Source: Punica granatum (taxonomy: Eukaryota > Streptophyta > Magnoliopsida > Myrtales > Lythraceae). Taken from it: 64,000 nt of DNA. The notes beneath the pieces were generated by a model. The model ran no database searches and was not told where the DNA came from. It was given only the letters and a program-made list of their open reading frames with translations. Both the position numbers and the translations under genes were made by a program. The stretch lies in the NCBI RefSeq assembly GCF_007655135.1, contig NC_045131.1:9842001-9906000 (forward strand). Direction: 5' to 3'. Each line of letters begins with the position of its first letter. Position 1 is the stretch's first letter. Shown piece after piece: positions 60,860 to 64,000 of this stretch.

Positions 60860-61825
60860 ATGTCTAGGGGAAGTAGGCAGCTTCATGGGGTTGTAGTGTG
60901 GAAGAAAATCTCCCAGGGGTGGGACTCTTTTCGCCCTCTTCTCAACTTCAAAGTCGGTGATGGGGCAGCCATTCGATTTTGGCATGACCCCTGGTGTGGA
61001 GATGTTCCACTGAGTATCCTCTTCCAAGAAATGTTCAATTTAGCAAGGGACAGGGAAGCAAAATTCAAAAGTTGCTGGAGGGAGGGTGTCAATGGGGTTG
61101 TTTGGGATGTGCAGTTTGTTCGGAATGCTCAAGATAAGATTGGAACTGGAAGGTTTGTAGAGCTCTTAGAACTTCTTTACAAGGTCCAACCCTCGAATTC
61201 AGCAGCAGATAAGCTGGTTCGGAAGCAGAGTTCTCGGTTAGAAGCCATTATTGGCATTTACTCAGTACAGAGACATCTGAGGGGTTTCCGCAGTTTCCAT
61301 TGAAGGTTTGCTTTCTTTGTTTGGGAAGCAACTTGGGGTCGTATCTTAACTATCTACAATCTCAAGCGTCGGGACAAGTGTTTGGTTAACCGGTGCTTCC
61401 TCTGCAAGTTGGAAGAAGAATCTGTTAACCATCTTCTTCTTCTTCATTGCTCCTGGACCCGTAAAATGTGGGCCGTGGCTTGGAATGTCTGGATTTGAGT
61501 TGGGTGACAGCTGCCACGGTTGAAAGTGAATTGACAGCTCGGAATGGTTTTTGTATTAGCAAGAAGAAGCGAGAAGCGGCGAGTGATCAACATAATTCCT
61601 CTTGCCATCTTTTGGATTATATGGCATGAGAGAAATCGTCGGGCTTTTGAGGGAGTTGAATCCCCTGAGCATTTGTTCATAGATAGATGGGTTACGGCTC
61701 TATATTTTTGGTATAGACAGGTGTATAGGTGTATATTAATTCCATCCACCAAATCACTCTCTTCTATCTCTGACCAAATTTACATCCAAAAACTCTTTTA
61801 TTTCGCAAAAGAGAACTTATCGTAA
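60860..61825 (+). mobile_element. LINE (L1-type) 3' remnant
   Basis: Coding fragments in more than one frame match the C-terminus of plant non-LTR retrotransposon ORF2. First comes VVWKKISQGWDSFRP...FKVGDGAAIRFWHDPWCGD (from 60860). The reverse-transcriptase zinc-binding region follows, with FFVWEATWGRILTI and NRCFLCKLEEESVNHLLLLHC (about 61.32-61.45 kb), and then FWIIWHERNRRAFEG (about 61.6 kb). There are frame changes near 61303 and stops near 61500, and the reverse transcriptase and endonuclease domains are absent. A 5'-truncated dead copy, ending close to A/T-rich DNA at about 61825. Confidence 0.85.
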
Positions 61826-62186
61826 TTTTTTTTAAAATGCATCCCCACTATCGATAACTAAAATGAAAAAATAAAATCATAAAGGTCCTATGCTCACTTA
61901 TATAAAACTAGTGAGAATGTACGAATTTCCTTCTAGAGATCATACGCACCCCGGCATCCGCATATAGGTGAAATTTGAAAATGTATCTTGGTATGTAAAA
62001 TTGAATGTAATACGTATGTAATTGATTAAATTTTATGTAAAATTAGGGGATCCATAAAAGAATCTAAAAAGACTCACGGAGTAATTAAGATGTCATAAAT
62101 ATCTATTACCTTATATTTAGATTTCATGTTGGGCGATTCTGTGAGAGATATTAATGGAAAATCAAAAGTTTGTGAAAGTGTGAGTA
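61826..62186. other. AT-rich spacer
   Basis: Between the LINE remnant and the hAT element. Nothing recognised. Confidence 0.35.
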
Positions 62187-62194
62187 TATTACAC

Positions 62195-62807
62195 TAGGGG
62201 TGTGCACGGGTACCGGGTATACCTGGAACCTGTCGGAACCTACCCGTTAGGGTAGTGTCCAGGTAGCTCGTATTGAAAATAGGGTAGGTTCCGGGTATTA
62301 AAATTAGAAAACCGGTGAAAATCGGTTCCAATTCCGGTTCCTACCTACAGAGTACTCGGTGAAAATCGGTTCCGGTTTCGGTTCCTACCTACAAGGTACC
62401 CGGAACCGGTTATTTATTTTAAAAAAAGGGGAAAGAGTAAAGTTACTGTCTCTTTTAATAAATCAGAACAGAAACACTTTGTTGTGTGAGATCGTATTAT
62501 GGATGTTTAATTTTGTCGATGGATTAATGAGACATTATTTTTTTTATCATTGTGGATTAATCTAAATTTTGTTGATATTCTATTTTGCTCGATTACTGAT
62601 TATGTATGTGACATTTTCGATTTTATTCAGCGAGAGAAAAAAATTTACAGGCTCTAACAGAGTACCCGGAACCTGTGGTATAATACAAGTTCCGGTTCCA
62701 TGATTCAACATGGTAGGGTTCGGTTCTAAAATCTTGGAACCTGTCCCTTACAGCGTAGGATCCAAGTATCGTGAAAAATACAGGGTACCCGGAACCGATC
62801 ACCCCTA
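62195..62807. mobile_element. Complete nonautonomous hAT element (613 bp)
   Basis: Terminal inverted repeats TAGGGGTG and CACCCCTA, with the 8-bp target duplication TATTACAC at 62187-62194 and 62808-62815. Eight-base duplications and TAGGGGTG-type ends are hallmarks of hAT transposons. There is no transposase frame. The interior has GGTTCCGG-rich subterminal motifs and an internal repeat near the left side (GTAGGTAGGAACCG-type units on the minus strand). A truncated, inverted relative lies at 32387-32867. Confidence 0.92.
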
Positions 62808-62815
62808 TATTACAC

Positions 62816-63158
62816 TATGACTAGTGCACACATTTGTATTTTATATTTTCACTAATATTTAAAAAATAAAATTCATACAAATTAATGGGATTAGAACTAA
62901 AATTGAAGAATCGTGGGAATATAAGAAGCTGTGCAACTTGAAATACTTGCAATGATTGTTCATGTGAAAACATAAAAATTTCCGACCCTTGCAAGAAGTT
63001 GAAATGAAGCATTATCCCAGCAGAGTAGAAGTAGATTATCTGGTAAAAAATTTTCAATTTGCTACTAAACAACATCAAGAGAATGTGAAGAAGGAGAAGT
63101 AGTGAAGACAAAAATGTTTCCTTCTCTAGTTTAGCGAATTTGTAATCTGTAATCAATG

Positions 63159-63189
<31 letters not shown>

Positions 63190-64000
63190 AAAGTAGAATT
63201 AGTACCTTATTATGCGGGTCTTATAATTTATTTAATTTTATTTTTATCATTTTAGAAACTTAAAACATTAATAAATCTCCAATAGCAAGCTTATCTATGA
63301 GAGTTGTTATTTGAATATTAAGTGTAATGTCTATTATAATATATAAAACATGACAACCGCTGATGAGGCATCGTCTTTTGAAAATTCTTAGTTTGTGGTT
63401 AATCACCTTTTGAATCACTCAAAGAATTTAATTCTTCAAATGAGATTCGAGTACTTGTTTATTTTTATCCCCTCTTCCTAATGGTTAAATGAGTTTAATC
63501 ATATTTTTCAATTGGACTAAAATCAACGACTTATCTCTGTTTAGTCCAAGTTATTTGTACATATTAAAATGCTTTCTTGAAAAATAAAAAGAATATTACT
63601 TGAGAACTTGAAAAGACATCTCGAAATATATAAAGTTCTTTGTACAGTTTAATTGTTTTCATGATAAATTGCCTATAGATAGAGTTATTCTTCACAAACT
63701 AATTATATAAAATTAACTTTGTCAACCAAGAACCAACTCTATTTGTACTAAAATTTCCCTATCCTTCCCGGCCCCAATTCACTTGCCTTTCCCCCTCCAA
63801 GTATGAATACAAATTTGTGTGTTTATATGTGTATATATATATATATACATATATAATGTATAATGTTTATGCATTTTTCTTAAATTATTGATATTCTTAT
63901 AATTTTTTAGAATAATTCCCGTGCCACGCACGGGTTAACACCTAGTTCATTACAAGTTTTCATAAGTATCTTTAAATTTCTAGAAATTACAAACCTATAA
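62816..64000. other. AT-rich intergenic DNA
   Basis: No gene recognised. It contains (AT)n runs at about 63160-63186 and 63834-63850. Short open frames lack recognisable similarity. Confidence 0.35.

Overview
The window is nuclear DNA from a flowering plant, most likely a eudicot. The signs are small exons with GT/AG introns, AT-rich intergenic DNA with microsatellites, plant-only families (PPR, germin-like, neprosin, AMT1) and a plant Ty3/Gypsy retrotransposon. The species cannot be fixed from sequence alone; a rosid such as a Myrtales species is only a guess.

Left part (1-31.1 kb), ordinary gene space. An intronless AMT1 ammonium transporter (271-1815, +) is followed by a short lysine/arginine/glutamate-rich coiled-coil gene of unknown function (2777-3418, +). 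A seven-exon neprosin-domain gene follows on the minus strand (8489-4151); all its splice sites can be placed and give a 440-residue protein. A long minus-strand gene (31069-12027) with dozens of exons encodes the plant GCN1 homologue (ILITYHIA type), a ribosome-associated HEAT-repeat protein of translational control. Small Tourist-like MITEs sit in introns of both spliced genes.

Middle and right part (31.1-58 kb), a rearranged and repeatedly duplicated cluster. Its parental pieces are: a repeat-rich 'P-block' (31.77-34.4 kb) leading into a GDSL esterase/lipase pseudogene (34634-36302, +); an intact mitochondrial-type PPR gene (38659-37274, -); and germin-like gene A (40536-39865, -). Downstream are partial copies: a PPR 5' end that has lost its ATG (about 41.94-42.15 kb), GDSL 5' fragments fused to germin 3' flanks (42.8-43.15 and 55.3-55.6 kb), and two more germin-like genes (B 44176-43505; C 56638-55967) that encode identical proteins inside a 2.7-kb near-identical block. 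Between B and C lies a Ty3/Gypsy chromovirus-type element with an uninterrupted 1602-codon gag-pol and a 2.46-kb 3' LTR, but no recognisable 5' LTR. It splits a second copy of the P-block.

Right end (58-64 kb). A restorer-of-fertility-like PPR gene (58060-60039, +) looks decayed at both ends: its probable mitochondrial presequence is in another frame with two stops, and an in-frame TGA removes the last 35 codons. It is followed by a LINE 3' remnant and a complete 613-bp nonautonomous hAT element with an 8-bp target duplication; a truncated relative lies at 32.4 kb.

I saw no new multi-gene biological system. The most informative content is the history of the germin/GDSL/PPR cluster, with microhomology junctions that suggest template switching, and the decay of the GDSL and RFL-PPR genes.
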